A DNA stretch of 64,000 nucleotides from Sinomicrobium oceani (GCF_900119185.1 NZ_FPJE01000012.1:1-64000); one strand, 5' to 3'. Positions 17,449 through 27,016 are shown, counted from the first letter of the stretch. The notes: a model not told the origin generated them from the letters alone. A program made the numbers and translations.

Positions 17449-19752
17449 TCAGGATACCGGTTGGTTTGCGTTTTTCCTGATCTTAGCAGCGGCTTTTACC
17501 ATATTGCCGAGCGCAGCTTCTGTTTCTTCCCACTTGCGGGTCTTGAGTCCGCAATCGGGGTTTACCCAAAGGTTTCGGGCGGGGAGCAGTTTAGCTGCTT
17601 TTTCCAGTAATGCTACCATCTCTTCTACGGATGGTACCCGGGGTGAATGTATATCATAGACTCCCGGGCCTATTTCATTGGGATACTTAAAATCCGAGAA
17701 AGCTTCGAGGAGTTCCATTTGTGACCTGGAGGTTTCTATGGTGATCACATCCGCATCCATCGCCGCAATATGCGCTATGATGTCATTGAATTCGCTATAA
17801 CACATGTGGGTATGTATCTGGGTTTCGTCCAGAACGCCACTTGCAGAGAGGCGGAATGCGGTGATCGCCCAGTCGAGGTAGGCCGGCCAGTCCTTTTTCC
17901 GAAGCGGTAAACCTTCCCGGATGGCCGGTTCATCGATTTGTATCATAGAAATACCTGCCTTTTCCAGGGCGACAACCTCGTCGCGTATCGCCAGGGCGAT
18001 CTGGAACGTCGTGCTTTTACGCGGCTGATCGTCCCGTACAAAAGACCACTGAAGGATGGTTACCGGTCCGGTGAGCATCCCTTTTACGATCTTGTTCGTA
18101 TGCTCCTGGGCAAACCTGCTCCATCGTACAGTCATATCTTCCGGTCTGCTGATGTCTCCGAAAATGATGGGAGGTTTTACACAACGGCTTCCGTAGCTCT
18201 GTACCCACCCGTTTTTGGTAAATACGAACCCGTCCAGTAATTCGCCGAAATATTCGACCATATCATTGCGTTCGAATTCGCCGTGAACCAGGACATCCAG
18301 CCCGATACGTTCCTGTATACGGATGGCTTCTATGGTAGCCGCTTCGATCTTTTGCTCGTATTCGGTTGGCGTCAGCTCTCCTTTTTTGAGTAAAGCGCGG
18401 AGTTTACGGATATCCGGGGTCTGGGGAAACGAACCGATGGTGGTCGTAGGGTAGAGGGGCAGTGCGAAACGTTCTTCCTGTAGCCTTTGCCGGATTTGGA
18501 ACGGTGAATTTCTGGTAGCACCTTTCTCCGTAATCGCTGCTACACGGTCTTTAACTCCGGGTTTGTGGATACGGGTAGATGTCCGTCTGCTCTCCAGGGC
18601 CTGTTTGTTTTTGTCGAGCAGTTCGCTGTGACCGTTCAGAATGTCGTACAGATCGGAGATCTCGTTCAGTTTTTGTTTTGCAAAAGCCAGCCAGTTCCTG
18701 ACTTCCGGATCGAGATCGGTTTCTGCATCCAGGTCGTAGGGGGTGTGCAACAAGGAAGACGAAGGCGCGATAAATACTCTTTCTTCACCCAATACGGCTA
18801 TGGCCTTCTTTATAAGGCGAAGCGATTTTTCGTAATCGTTTTTCCAGATATTACGTCCGTCTACAACACCGAGAGACAGGGAGAGGGATTCCGGAGCGGC
18901 ATGGAGTACTTCATCCAGTTGTTCCTGTGCACGTACGAGGTCTATATGCAGGGCTTGTACAGGAAGTGAGGTTGCCAGGGCGGTATTGTCTCCGAGGGCC
19001 TCGAAATATGTGGCTACCATGATGTTTACACCCTTGCAGGCCTTTGAAATCGCAGCATAGGCTTCTTTGTAGGCATTTTTTTCCTGTTCGGTAAGATCGA
19101 GCGACAAAAAGGGTTCGTCCAGCTGTATCCATTCCGCACCCTCTTCCCGGAGTTTGTTCAGAATTTCTATGTAGACCGGGAGCAGGTTTTTCAGGAGTTC
19201 TATACGGTGAAATCCGGCTTCTTTTTCTTTTCCTGACAACAGGTAGGAGACCGGACCGATAATTACTGGCTTTGGGGATTGGTTCAGTACTTTACGGGCT
19301 TCGGTGAATTCTTCGGTTATCTTGGAAGAAAACCATGTAAAGGTCTGACCGTTGTGAAACTCGGGGACGATGTAATGATAATTGGTATCGAACCACTTGG
19401 TCATTTCCATAGCCGTAATGTCCAGTCCGTCTTTCTGATACCCCCTTGCCATGGCAAAATACAGGTCGAGTTCGATATTTGCGTTGTTTTGGGTAAGGAC
19501 GGGCGTATAACGTTTCGGGATTGCTCCGAGGGCCAGGGACATGTCCAGGACCTGGTCGTAAAAACTAAAATCATTGCATGGAATGAGGTCGATCCCTGCT
19601 TCCTGCTGTACTCTCAGATTTTGTTTGCGAAGTCCTTCGGCAACCGAGAGGAGTTCCTCCCTGCCGATCTTTCCAGACCAGTACTGTTCGCATGCCCTTT
19701 TCAGTTCACGCCGGGCGCCGATACGAGGGTAGCCCAAATTGTTTTTTTGCAT
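17449..19752 (-). CDS. metE: Cobalamin-independent methionine synthase MetE
   Basis: MetE transfers a methyl group from methyltetrahydropteroyl-triglutamate to homocysteine, the last step of methionine synthesis. The 767-residue protein has the duplicated barrel layout: NLGYPRIGARRELKRACE at the N-terminus and zinc ligands in HTHMCYSEF and NPDCGLKTRKW near the C-terminus, both intact. Length is typical. A cobalamin riboswitch lies upstream on the same strand, so the gene should be turned down when B12 is plentiful and the B12-dependent MetH can take over. Confidence 0.98.
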   Translation of the reverse strand: MQKNNLGYPRIGARRELKRACEQYWSGKIGREELLSVAEGLRKQNLRVQQEAGIDLIPCNDFSFYDQVLDMSLALGAIPKRYTPVLTQNNANIELDLYFAMARGYQKDGLDITAMEMTKWFDTNYHYIVPEFHNGQTFTWFSSKITEEFTEARKVLNQSPKPVIIGPVSYLLSGKEKEAGFHRIELLKNLLPVYIEILNKLREEGAEWIQLDEPFLSLDLTEQEKNAYKEAYAAISKACKGVNIMVATYFEALGDNTALATSLPVQALHIDLVRAQEQLDEVLHAAPESLSLSLGVVDGRNIWKNDYEKSLRLIKKAIAVLGEERVFIAPSSSLLHTPYDLDAETDLDPEVRNWLAFAKQKLNEISDLYDILNGHSELLDKNKQALESRRTSTRIHKPGVKDRVAAITEKGATRNSPFQIRQRLQEERFALPLYPTTTIGSFPQTPDIRKLRALLKKGELTPTEYEQKIEAATIEAIRIQERIGLDVLVHGEFERNDMVEYFGELLDGFVFTKNGWVQSYGSRCVKPPIIFGDISRPEDMTVRWSRFAQEHTNKIVKGMLTGPVTILQWSFVRDDQPRKSTTFQIALAIRDEVVALEKAGISMIQIDEPAIREGLPLRKKDWPAYLDWAITAFRLSASGVLDETQIHTHMCYSEFNDIIAHIAAMDADVITIETSRSQMELLEAFSDFKYPNEIGPGVYDIHSPRVPSVEEMVALLEKAAKLLPARNLWVNPDCGLKTRKWEETEAALGNMVKAAAKIRKNANQPVS

Positions 19753-19938
19753 TTTAAAATAGCATTAAGTTAAACATCAAATACATTAATGTTCCTTACC
19801 AACCATTTTTCCGTATGCCTTAGAAGAATCGTAGAAGAGCGGATATACCCATATAACGGCAGCAGATGTCACTCTGTGACTATACCCCGCTAAAATATCC
19901 CGACTACTGCTTCAAAATCGCGAAAGCATACGTCTCTA

Positions 19939-20117
19939 CATTATAAGCAAGTCTCCTGGCTTGTAACATTACTGCCATCCTTCTCATCCTTCCGGACAAT
20001 GGATTGTGATGCGGCAGCAACTTTAAGTTACTTACAGTTGCGCGTCAGCCCGTGATTTTCACACGGTTCCTTTTTAAGAAGCAGCCCCGAAGTACGGGTA
20101 CAACTTCACTTATAATG
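19939..20117 (-). ncRNA. Cobalamin riboswitch of metE
   Basis: On the minus strand the leader contains AAAGGAACCGTGTGAAAATC, then CGCAACTGTAAGT, and the B12 box GCCAGGAGAC (19951-19960), in the order of the cobalamin aptamer. P1 is formed by CATTATAAG (20109-20117) and CTTATAATG (19939-19947). It ends 186 bp before metE. No clear terminator was seen in that spacer, so control may act on translation. Confidence 0.93.
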
Positions 20118-20483
20118 GGAAATAGTATGTATGAACACCATAAAGGTAGCTAATATCCCCGTAACAATGATGTAAATGCCTGTTTTATATCCTTAAATCA
20201 TAAATGGAAAACAGAAAGCTATGAGGGGAGTTTCGAGTTTGAGATTGGAGAGGGCACACAGGCGGCTGATTGTTTTGAAATAGTTGGTAGTTTTTTAGTT
20301 CGTAGTTGGTTAGGGAGGAATAAGTTATTTGGTTATTGAGTTGATGAGTACTATATAGCTTTAATCCCCGGTATCAGACAACATAGAGGCGGCTGAGTGT
20401 TCCGGCTGCGCCGGAATATACCGAAGCCCCGGACTGGTGGAGTTTGTATGTAAATAGGCTGTGTAAAGGGGAATCTTTGTATA

Positions 20484-20708
20484 TTCGCGGCGAAATCTGG
20501 TTCGGCTTTGCCGATGAAAAGGGAACCGGGTGTAAAACCCGGGCTGTACCCGCAACTGTAAACTTAGTCCCGCTCCGTTTGAGGAGTCTGTAGGGATGCC
20601 TGTTGTAATTACTGCGTTGCCACTGTTCCGCCCCCGATAATGACGGGAGTACATGGAATGGGAAGGCCTGCAACAGGACGTAAGCCAGGAGACCTGCCAG
20701 AACGCGAA
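20484..20708 (+). ncRNA. Cobalamin riboswitch of the BtuB-like receptor
   Basis: The plus-strand leader has AAAGGGAACCGGGTGTAAAA, then CCCGCAACTGTAAAC, and the B12 box GCCAGGAGACC (20683-20693). TTCGCG (20484-20489) and CGCGAA (20703-20708) close P1. It ends 72 bp before the receptor start. Two small hairpins follow, CAAACTTT/AAAGTTTG (20716-20738) and GTATG/CATAC plus TTTTT (20740-20760); the second might be a weak terminator. Confidence 0.95.
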
Positions 20709-20780
20709 TCGATGTCAAACTTTCGGGATAAAAGTTTGCGTATGCACGGCCATACTTTTTCCCATGTATTACAAAAAACA

Positions 20781-22637
20781 ATGAACAAAAGAACACTTTC
20801 TTTTGGTGCCATGGCACTATTATGTACGCTGGGCTATGCCCAGCAGGTACAGGAACTGGACGAGGTAGTCGTTACCGATTCACGTTTTGAACTCAAACGT
20901 GAAAATTCGGGAAAAACGGTGATCAAGATCACTTCGGAAGAACTCGATAAGAACCAGGGCAAAAGCCTGGCCGAGGTTATCAATACCAAAAGCGGTATAG
21001 AAATAGGAGGAAGCCGTAGCAATGCGGGACAAAACCTGGGGTATTATATCCGGGGAGGGGCAAACCGGCAGGTCCTGGTACTGATAGATGGGGTGCAGGT
21101 TACGGACCCTTCGGCCATAAACAATGATTTTGACCTGCGACTGGTAGATCTCAGCCAGATCGAATCTATTGAGATCGTTAAAGGGGCGGCCAGTACATTA
21201 TACGGAAATGCCGCCGCTACGGCAGTGATCAGTATTACCACCAAAAAAGCATCGGACAAACCCCTTGCAGCTACTTTCCGTTCGAGTATAGGAACCAACC
21301 AGTCCCGGGATGACAAGAATTATAATCCTGCCGATTTCTCGAATAGTGTGGGCGTAAGCGGAACTTCCGGGAAAGTGACTTACCGTGCAGGATTTGCACA
21401 GCAATATACGGACGGACTTTCGGCGGCGGCTTCCGGAACGGAACGCGATCCTTTTTCCAGGTTTAACACCGATGTGAAAATAGGATACCAGGCCACGGAA
21501 CGGTTTTCGGTAGCTGTCTTCGGTAATTACGATAAGTACAAGGCGGATATAGACGGGTTCTCCCCGATAGATTTCAGTTTTACGGATACGGACGACCAGA
21601 GTATCAGTACGCAGTACCGGGCCGGGATTGCTCCCCGTTTCGACTACGGAAACGGAAGTGTCCGGGCCAGTGTAGCGTATAATAAGATCGAACGCGAAAC
21701 CATAGCCGAATATTCATCGGAATACAACGCCAATAGCCTCGTTGTGGATGTGTATAACAAATACAACTTTAACGACAGGTTTTACACCATCGTAGGATTG
21801 AATTACATCCGTAATGAGGCCGGGTTTGACGGGGATAAAGATTTTTCCATTACCGATCCGTATGCCAATGTCGTCTGGGTTTCCGGTTTCGGACTCAACA
21901 TGAATGCAGGGGCAAGACTGAATAACCACAGCGATTACGGGACGCATTTTACCTATAACCTGAACCCCTCTTTTACATTTAAACTGGAGGAAAACCGTTA
22001 CCTGAAAGCACTGGGGTCTTTCAGTACTTCGTATATCGCGCCGAACCTTTCGCAACTGTACGGATTTTACGGGGCCAATCCCGACCTCGACCCGGAAGAA
22101 GACCGTACCCTGGAAGGAGGACTGGAATTCGGATCGAAGATGTTTCGGCTCAGTGCATTGTACTTTAACAGGAATGAAGAGAACCGTATCGATTACCTGC
22201 TGATCGATCCGGAGAATTACGTGTACCAGTACCGTAATGTGTCCGGCGATTTTACCGTGCATGGCGTAGAGACCGAGTTATCCCTGAAACCTGTGGACTT
22301 TATCCGTCTGGATGCCAACTACACCTTTACCGAGAAAAAAGACGAAGTGACCTTGCGAATCCCCAAACACAAAATCAATGCGACTGCAGGGTTTGACGTA
22401 TGTCCAGATACTTTTGTATCGGTGAGTTACCAGTATATGGATGACAGACTGGATGCCGGTGGAATAGCGATGGACAGTTTTTCTGTTTTCGATGCTTATA
22501 TCAGCCATACGATCCTGAATAACAAAATGAAGCTTTTTGCCAATGTGAGCAATATTTTTAATGAAGATTATGTAGAACTCGTGGGATATACGACCCGGGG
22601 CAGAAATGTAAGGCTCGGATTTAGCCTGATGTTTTAG
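20781..22637 (+). CDS. btuB: BtuB-like TonB-dependent cobalamin receptor
   Basis: An outer-membrane receptor likely to import cobalamin or cobinamide. I start it at 20781 (MNKRTLSFGAM), which gives a normal signal peptide ending YAQQ and 618 residues; the longer frame starts inside the riboswitch. The TonB box is near DEVVVTDSRFE, the plug follows (to about residue 155, with RGGANRQVLVLIDGVQVTD), and the barrel ends in GFSLMF with a C-terminal Phe. The size fits BtuB rather than siderophore receptors with extra domains. The upstream cobalamin riboswitch supports the substrate. Confidence 0.93.
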   Translation: MNKRTLSFGAMALLCTLGYAQQVQELDEVVVTDSRFELKRENSGKTVIKITSEELDKNQGKSLAEVINTKSGIEIGGSRSNAGQNLGYYIRGGANRQVLVLIDGVQVTDPSAINNDFDLRLVDLSQIESIEIVKGAASTLYGNAAATAVISITTKKASDKPLAATFRSSIGTNQSRDDKNYNPADFSNSVGVSGTSGKVTYRAGFAQQYTDGLSAAASGTERDPFSRFNTDVKIGYQATERFSVAVFGNYDKYKADIDGFSPIDFSFTDTDDQSISTQYRAGIAPRFDYGNGSVRASVAYNKIERETIAEYSSEYNANSLVVDVYNKYNFNDRFYTIVGLNYIRNEAGFDGDKDFSITDPYANVVWVSGFGLNMNAGARLNNHSDYGTHFTYNLNPSFTFKLEENRYLKALGSFSTSYIAPNLSQLYGFYGANPDLDPEEDRTLEGGLEFGSKMFRLSALYFNRNEENRIDYLLIDPENYVYQYRNVSGDFTVHGVETELSLKPVDFIRLDANYTFTEKKDEVTLRIPKHKINATAGFDVCPDTFVSVSYQYMDDRLDAGGIAMDSFSVFDAYISHTILNNKMKLFANVSNIFNEDYVELVGYTTRGRNVRLGFSLMF

Positions 22638-22656
22638 TACTAAAAAATTACAGACA

Positions 22657-22699
22657 AAAAGGTCCCGTATTTCAGATTAGAATTCGGGACCTTTTTTTA
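22657..22699. terminator. Bidirectional terminator between btuB and the S41 protease
   Basis: AAAAAGGTCCCG pairs with CGGGACCTTTTTTT around a 17-nt loop between convergent genes. Confidence 0.92.
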
Positions 22700-22740
22700 T
22701 CATGACTGTTTAGTTTATAGTCATGTGTGTTGGTAAAGGA

Positions 22741-24210
22741 TTACGGTTGTATTTCTCCCGGTACAATATACATTTCCTTGGAAAACCTTTGTTCTTTTAA
22801 TCCTTTTAGTGCTTTGATATCTGTTTCCGAAGGAGAAACCATTGATCTCGCACTGAAACCTGATATATCATTTAACGCAGCAGAAAGCAGCGATTCTTCC
22901 GTGTCCCCGAATGCCCGTATATTTTCGTAAGAATGATATTCTTCAACCAGTATGTCAGGATCGAAGCCGTGGGTATAGTCACTTTCCCCGTTCTTATTAT
23001 ATATTTTAAAGGTAATAGGCTGCATGGCATATTTATGGTTCGGGTTGATATTGCGTGTACCGAAATCAGAGGAATCGAAAAGAGTTTGCGAACCTACATT
23101 TTTCCCGTACGTGGTTTCCCCGATGACTATAACTTCCATAAATGGTTTTAAGCCATTGATGATCATTTCACTGGCAGAAGCGGTGTCTCCCGAAGTCAAT
23201 ACGTAAACCCGGGTCAGGGAATTTAAGCGGTTTATAGTTATAGTTCCATTATTCTTTCCCGTTGATTTGTCATAAGTATCTGCTTTGTCAAAGAAGGGAT
23301 ATGATCCGCCTTCTCTTGGGTTTTTACTGTTGTAGGCGAGGGTGGCGAATACTTCTTTCTCCGCGGCGGCATCTCCGTAAATCATGCTGGCCAGATAGGC
23401 AGAAGTCGATACGGAGCCTCCCCCGTTATACCTCAAATCCAGAACTAATTCTTCTATACCCGAATTTTTGAAATCCTCAAAAACATCATTTAATTCTTTG
23501 TTATAGGTGTTTCTGAAGGCATGATATACCAGGTAGCCTATTTTTCTTCCGCCGTAGTTTAGTACTTCCGAAAAGTGTACGGGATTTTCCTGGACGGAGC
23601 GAAGATTTAAAGTAGAAGATTTTCCCGTAGGCGTAATAATACCATTGCTGACAGTCGCAAATTCCAGCCTGATGGATTCGTTGGAATAAAAATTATTAAC
23701 TACCTGATAATTGGAAGTATTCAGCGCTACGTTGTCAAATTTATAGACGATATCTCCTCTGCTCATCCCGGCGTCATCGGCTGGAGAATCCGGAACTACA
23801 TAACCGACATAAAGAATAACGTCATTGGCATCATTAACCTGGACCAATCCGCCTATCTCAAATCCGAAAGAGTCACTTTCTCCACGGAACGAACTTAGCA
23901 AAACCTCATAATCGTCAACGATCCAGGAGAAGCGGTCAACAGTTCCGTCTTCATAGATCAAATGATCGAATAATCCTTCCGGGGTTGCATAATTATTCAG
24001 AAAATCTTCATATTCCTCGCTGGAAGCAAAACGGTCATCGCCGAGGTCATTAACTTCTTCCTGCCAGAAATACCAGGTGTTCATACCTTTCCACACAAAA
24101 TCGTGAATCTCGAGGTCTTCGGAAGGATCAGGCACAAAAGCATCATCGTCTTTATCGGAGCAACTCCATAATAGCACACCCGATACAAAAAGGTAAAAAA
24201 GCTTTTTCAT
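22741..24210 (-). CDS. S41-family (C-terminal processing) peptidase lipoprotein
   Basis: A secreted protease anchored as a lipoprotein: the lipobox LLWSC places the lipidated Cys at residue 17. The 489-residue protein has a PDZ-like region (about 110-200, with DSPADDAGMSRGDIVYKFD) and a peptidase S41 domain (about 220-420). The catalytic pair is Ser345 in SGDTASASEM and Lys370 in TTYGKN, 25 residues apart as in CtpA enzymes. The substrate is unknown. In Bacteroidota such lipoproteins usually sit at the outer membrane. It is transcribed alone, convergent with btuB. Confidence 0.92.
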   Translation of the reverse strand: MKKLFYLFVSGVLLWSCSDKDDDAFVPDPSEDLEIHDFVWKGMNTWYFWQEEVNDLGDDRFASSEEYEDFLNNYATPEGLFDHLIYEDGTVDRFSWIVDDYEVLLSSFRGESDSFGFEIGGLVQVNDANDVILYVGYVVPDSPADDAGMSRGDIVYKFDNVALNTSNYQVVNNFYSNESIRLEFATVSNGIITPTGKSSTLNLRSVQENPVHFSEVLNYGGRKIGYLVYHAFRNTYNKELNDVFEDFKNSGIEELVLDLRYNGGGSVSTSAYLASMIYGDAAAEKEVFATLAYNSKNPREGGSYPFFDKADTYDKSTGKNNGTITINRLNSLTRVYVLTSGDTASASEMIINGLKPFMEVIVIGETTYGKNVGSQTLFDSSDFGTRNINPNHKYAMQPITFKIYNKNGESDYTHGFDPDILVEEYHSYENIRAFGDTEESLLSAALNDISGFSARSMVSPSETDIKALKGLKEQRFSKEMYIVPGEIQP

Positions 24211-24533
24211 ACATTTATGTTTTAGTCATAGGACAAAAGGCAAGGGGGGATTGTCTTTTGTGTTGTTAGGATTTAAATATTGCGTTTTTTGTTATTTGCA
24301 AATCAGTTTCCGTTCAGCAGTTCACTATGCGTAGGTAAGGGGTATGTGTTTATAAAACGTTAAAATTAATCGAATTATTGACTATTGAAAATTTTTTGTA
24401 ACATTTTTTAAGGTGGTTCGTCTCCTTATTGAAAGACCGCTGTAAGGTACTTTAAAAAAGAAGCGGAACGTAAAACCGAAATAACCAAAAGGCATGGATC
24501 TTCCGGGAGGGGGATCAGGCTAACCGACGAAAA
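24211..24533. other. Divergent promoter region
   Basis: It separates the S41 protease from the ECF sigma gene. AT-rich stretches near 24280 and 24360-24410 could hold promoters for both, but I see no clear TAnnTTTG element, operator or RNA gene. Confidence 0.4.
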
Positions 24534-25043
24534 ATGAAACAGGCAGAATTTTTACAAACCGTAATGCCTTTTAAGGACAAACTGTTCCGGCTCGCCAAAC
24601 GACTCCTCGTATCGACGGAGGAAGCGGAAGATGCCACGCAGGAAGTGTTGCTGAAATTATGGACCAATAAGGGCAAGATGGAAGGGTACCGTAGTGTGGA
24701 AGCCTTTGCGGTCACGGCAACCAAAAACTATTGTCTGGACCGGTTGCGTTCCAAACAGGCAGGTAACCTGAAGCTGGTACATAGTAATTATACAGACGAA
24801 AATACCTCCCTGCAACGGGAAGTGGAAGCCAGGGACAGCGTATCCCTGATGCAGAAAATTATGGACCACCTTCCGGAACAGCAAAAGATCATATTGCAAT
24901 TGCGGGATGTGGAACAGTACGAATTTGAGGAAATAAGCGAAATGCTGGATATGAACCCTACGGCTGTACGCGTGGCCCTGTCGAGAGCACGAAAAACGGT
25001 GAGGGAAGAACTGATAAAAAAACATAATTATGGAGTTGGATAG
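24534..25043 (+). CDS. ECF-type RNA polymerase sigma factor
   Basis: A 169-residue sigma-70 family protein. Region 2 spans about residues 10-75 (FRLAKRLLVSTEEAEDATQEVLLKLW) and region 4 about 105-160, with a helix-turn-helix (QYEFEEISEMLDMNPTAVRVALSRARKTVRE). Its stop overlaps the next gene by 14 bp, so both are translationally coupled. The neighbour has one membrane segment and probably restrains it, a common ECF arrangement. Two DUF4252 genes follow. The target regulon is unknown. Confidence 0.93.
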   Translation: MKQAEFLQTVMPFKDKLFRLAKRLLVSTEEAEDATQEVLLKLWTNKGKMEGYRSVEAFAVTATKNYCLDRLRSKQAGNLKLVHSNYTDENTSLQREVEARDSVSLMQKIMDHLPEQQKIILQLRDVEQYEFEEISEMLDMNPTAVRVALSRARKTVREELIKKHNYGVG

Positions 25044-25461
25044 GATAGAAAAGTTGGTAGACAAGTACTTTGAGGGTACGACTACGGTCGCTGAAGAAAA
25101 AGCGTTGAGAACGTATTTTTCACAGCATGAGGTAGCGCCACACCTGGCCGCATACCAGCCGATGTTCCGGTTTTTCTCGGAAGCAAAAAAGGAAACTTCA
25201 GAAAAAGATATCCGGATACATCCGCGCAGGAAACGCAGCTATACCTGGCTCTCCGTAGCCGCTACGGTAGCCATAGCTTTGGGGCTGTGGTTTTCCAACA
25301 AGCCTTCTGCCAAAGACGAAGAGGCCCTGCTGGCCTATCACGAGACGATGCAGGCTTTGTATATGGTAGGAGAGAACCTGAACAAGGGAGCCGATAAAAT
25401 GGAATACCTGAACGAGTTCGAACAAACCCGGAATAAGATTTTACCGGTGAATCAGAAATAA
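25030..25461 (+). CDS. Putative anti-sigma factor, single-pass membrane protein
   Basis: A 143-residue protein overlapping the sigma-factor gene by 14 bp. The N-terminal half (about 1-70) is acidic and probably cytoplasmic, as in sigma-binding domains; one membrane segment follows (about 74-90, WLSVAATVAIALGLWF), then a short helical exported tail. No zinc-binding HxxxCxxC motif is present, so it is not a ZAS-type anti-sigma. The role is inferred from position and topology only. Confidence 0.65.
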   Translation: MELDRIEKLVDKYFEGTTTVAEEKALRTYFSQHEVAPHLAAYQPMFRFFSEAKKETSEKDIRIHPRRKRSYTWLSVAATVAIALGLWFSNKPSAKDEEALLAYHETMQALYMVGENLNKGADKMEYLNEFEQTRNKILPVNQK

Positions 25462-25490
25462 AAGAACCCGTTGTGTATTATAGTTTGAAA

Positions 25491-25563
25491 GACGTCATCC
25501 GGAGTCCTGTGGAAGGATCTTTACGGACAGCAGGAGATGTTTCGACTACGCTCAACATGACGT
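25491..25563. repeat. REP-like palindromic repeat between genes
   Basis: ACGTCAT at the left pairs with ATGACGT at the right, and the inside holds GGAAGGATCT and TTCGACTACGCTCA. This text resembles dispersed intergenic palindromes seen in many flavobacterial genomes. No second copy was found in this window. Confidence 0.55.
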
Positions 25564-25645
25564 AAACAACGATTTTTATGCATAATGCACAACGCGTTAA
25601 AAAAGTAACAAGAAAAAAGATAACGATTTAGAACAAATAGAAAAA

Positions 25646-26269
25646 ATGAAAAAGTGGAGAACATTCCTGGAGCTTTCCCGTTCGAAAGGCCAGGAGAAAT
25701 ACGGAAACAACAAACCTTTGGTTTCAATGACTGCCGGAAAATGGCTTGTCCTCGCGGTTCTCGCGATATTACCCGCACTGGGATCATCCCAGTCGGCATT
25801 CGATCGCTTTGAGGTGATGGACGATGTTTCTGCCGTCATAGTGAACCAGAATATGTTTAAACTGTTTTCGAGAATTGAAGCTGACGATCCGGAAGCGCGT
25901 GAATTTATGAGTATGGTGAAATCCCTGAAAAACCTCAAGGTATTCTCTACCGAAAACAAAGCCATAGCCAGGGAAATGCAGTCGACGATGAATGATTACG
26001 TGAAGAAATCATCACTCGAAGAATTGATGCGTGTAAAAGACAAAGGATCGAATGTACGGTTTTATATCCGTCCGGGTAAAGATGAAGATCACGTGAGCGA
26101 ATTGCTCATGTTCGTCTCGGACATGCAGGGTGTGGAAGTGGGAGGCTCCAAGATAGAAACGGTGCTGTTGTCGTTGACCGGTGATATAGATCTCAACAAG
26201 ATCAGTATGCTCACCAAAAAAATGAACCTGCCCTCCGAACTGGACGAGGCCGGTAATAAAAACAAATAA
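25646..26269 (+). CDS. DUF4252 domain-containing secreted protein
   Basis: A 207-residue protein with a signal peptide (hydrophobic core WLVLAVLAILPALGSSQ, about residues 33-49). If translation starts at ATG 25727 instead, the signal peptide begins at residue 1, which is attractive; I keep the longer start because the upstream ATG follows an A-rich stretch. The mature part has the DUF4252 pattern of an early FxxFEVMDDVSAVIV segment, a middle helix, and MLFVSDMQGVEVGGSKIETVLLSLTGDIDLNKIS near the end. The function is unknown. A second DUF4252 gene follows. Confidence 0.78.
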   Translation: MKKWRTFLELSRSKGQEKYGNNKPLVSMTAGKWLVLAVLAILPALGSSQSAFDRFEVMDDVSAVIVNQNMFKLFSRIEADDPEAREFMSMVKSLKNLKVFSTENKAIAREMQSTMNDYVKKSSLEELMRVKDKGSNVRFYIRPGKDEDHVSELLMFVSDMQGVEVGGSKIETVLLSLTGDIDLNKISMLTKKMNLPSELDEAGNKNK

Positions 26270-26278
26270 AACAGGCCG

Positions 26279-26310
26279 ATGGGAAGACCGGGTTTCCGGG
26301 TCTTCCCATT
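26279..26310 (+). terminator. Intercistronic hairpin between the DUF4252 genes
   Basis: ATGGGAAGACC pairs with GGTCTTCCCAT (one bulge region at the loop). No T-run follows, so partial termination or mRNA processing is more likely than full stop. Confidence 0.6.
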
Positions 26311-26347
26311 CCTTATCAAGAAAAAAGGACCTAAAAACCATAGATCA

Positions 26348-26899
26348 ATGAGAATATCAAGAAAAATATACAGGGGAGTATTGCTCGTTTTTTCCGTCGT
26401 TGTCCTGGGCGCGTGTTCCAATAAAGAATCGTTACAGCGCTATTATGTAGACAGTGCGGAAAAAGAGGGGTTTATCAATCTGGATATCCCGTCGAGTATG
26501 CTCGATATTTCGAAGGCAGACCTTACCGAAGCCCAGAGAGAAGCTTATCAATCGGTAAAAAAACTCAACGTTCTCGCTTTTCCGGTCAAAGAAGATAACA
26601 AAGAAGTTTTCGAAACGGAAAAAAACAAAATCAATACGATCCTTTCCGGTAGTGATTTTGAAGAGCTCTTCCGGATGTCCGACAAAAACAAAAGGGCCGT
26701 ACTCAAATACCTGGGAAATGAAAATGCCATAGATGAAGTGGTGTTTTTCGGTACCGATCCCGATCGGGGGTTTATCCTGGTGCGGATCCTCGGTGACGGT
26801 ATGAACCCGGATAAAATGATGGAATTTGTAAAACTTATCGAAAAATCGGATATCGACGATGGGAAGCTGGGCGATCTGAAGAAACTTATCGGAGCTTGA
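26348..26899 (+). CDS. DUF4252 domain-containing lipoprotein
   Basis: The start at 26348 (MRISRKIYRG) places a lipoprotein signal with the lipidated Cys at residue 23 (VVLGACSNKES) and leaves 183 residues; the longer frame overlaps the hairpin. The mature protein is mostly helical and ends in NPDKMMEFVKLIEKSD, similar in layout to the preceding DUF4252 protein. The pair is likely a product of duplication, with one member lipidated and one soluble. The function is unknown; position suggests it belongs to the sigma-factor regulon. Confidence 0.75.
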   Translation: MRISRKIYRGVLLVFSVVVLGACSNKESLQRYYVDSAEKEGFINLDIPSSMLDISKADLTEAQREAYQSVKKLNVLAFPVKEDNKEVFETEKNKINTILSGSDFEELFRMSDKNKRAVLKYLGNENAIDEVVFFGTDPDRGFILVRILGDGMNPDKMMEFVKLIEKSDIDDGKLGDLKKLIGA

Positions 26900-26974
26900 A
26901 AAGGGGAGGTATGAAAGTTTCGTTATCTTATGCTAATGAGAGAGTATAAGATAATATATAAAAGAATAATAATA

Positions 26975-27016
26975 CGGAAAAGCCACAATTGAATCATCAG
27001 ATTGTGGCTTTTCCGG
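26975..27016. terminator. Bidirectional terminator
   Basis: CGGAAAAGCCACAAT and ATTGTGGCTTTTCCG form a perfect 15-bp stem between convergent genes, with T-rich tail GGTTTTCG on the plus strand. Confidence 0.88.

Noticed and set aside
20361-20817. Minus-strand frames over the btuB riboswitch
   Set aside because: The sequence matches a cobalamin riboswitch on the plus strand; the frames have no protein-like text.
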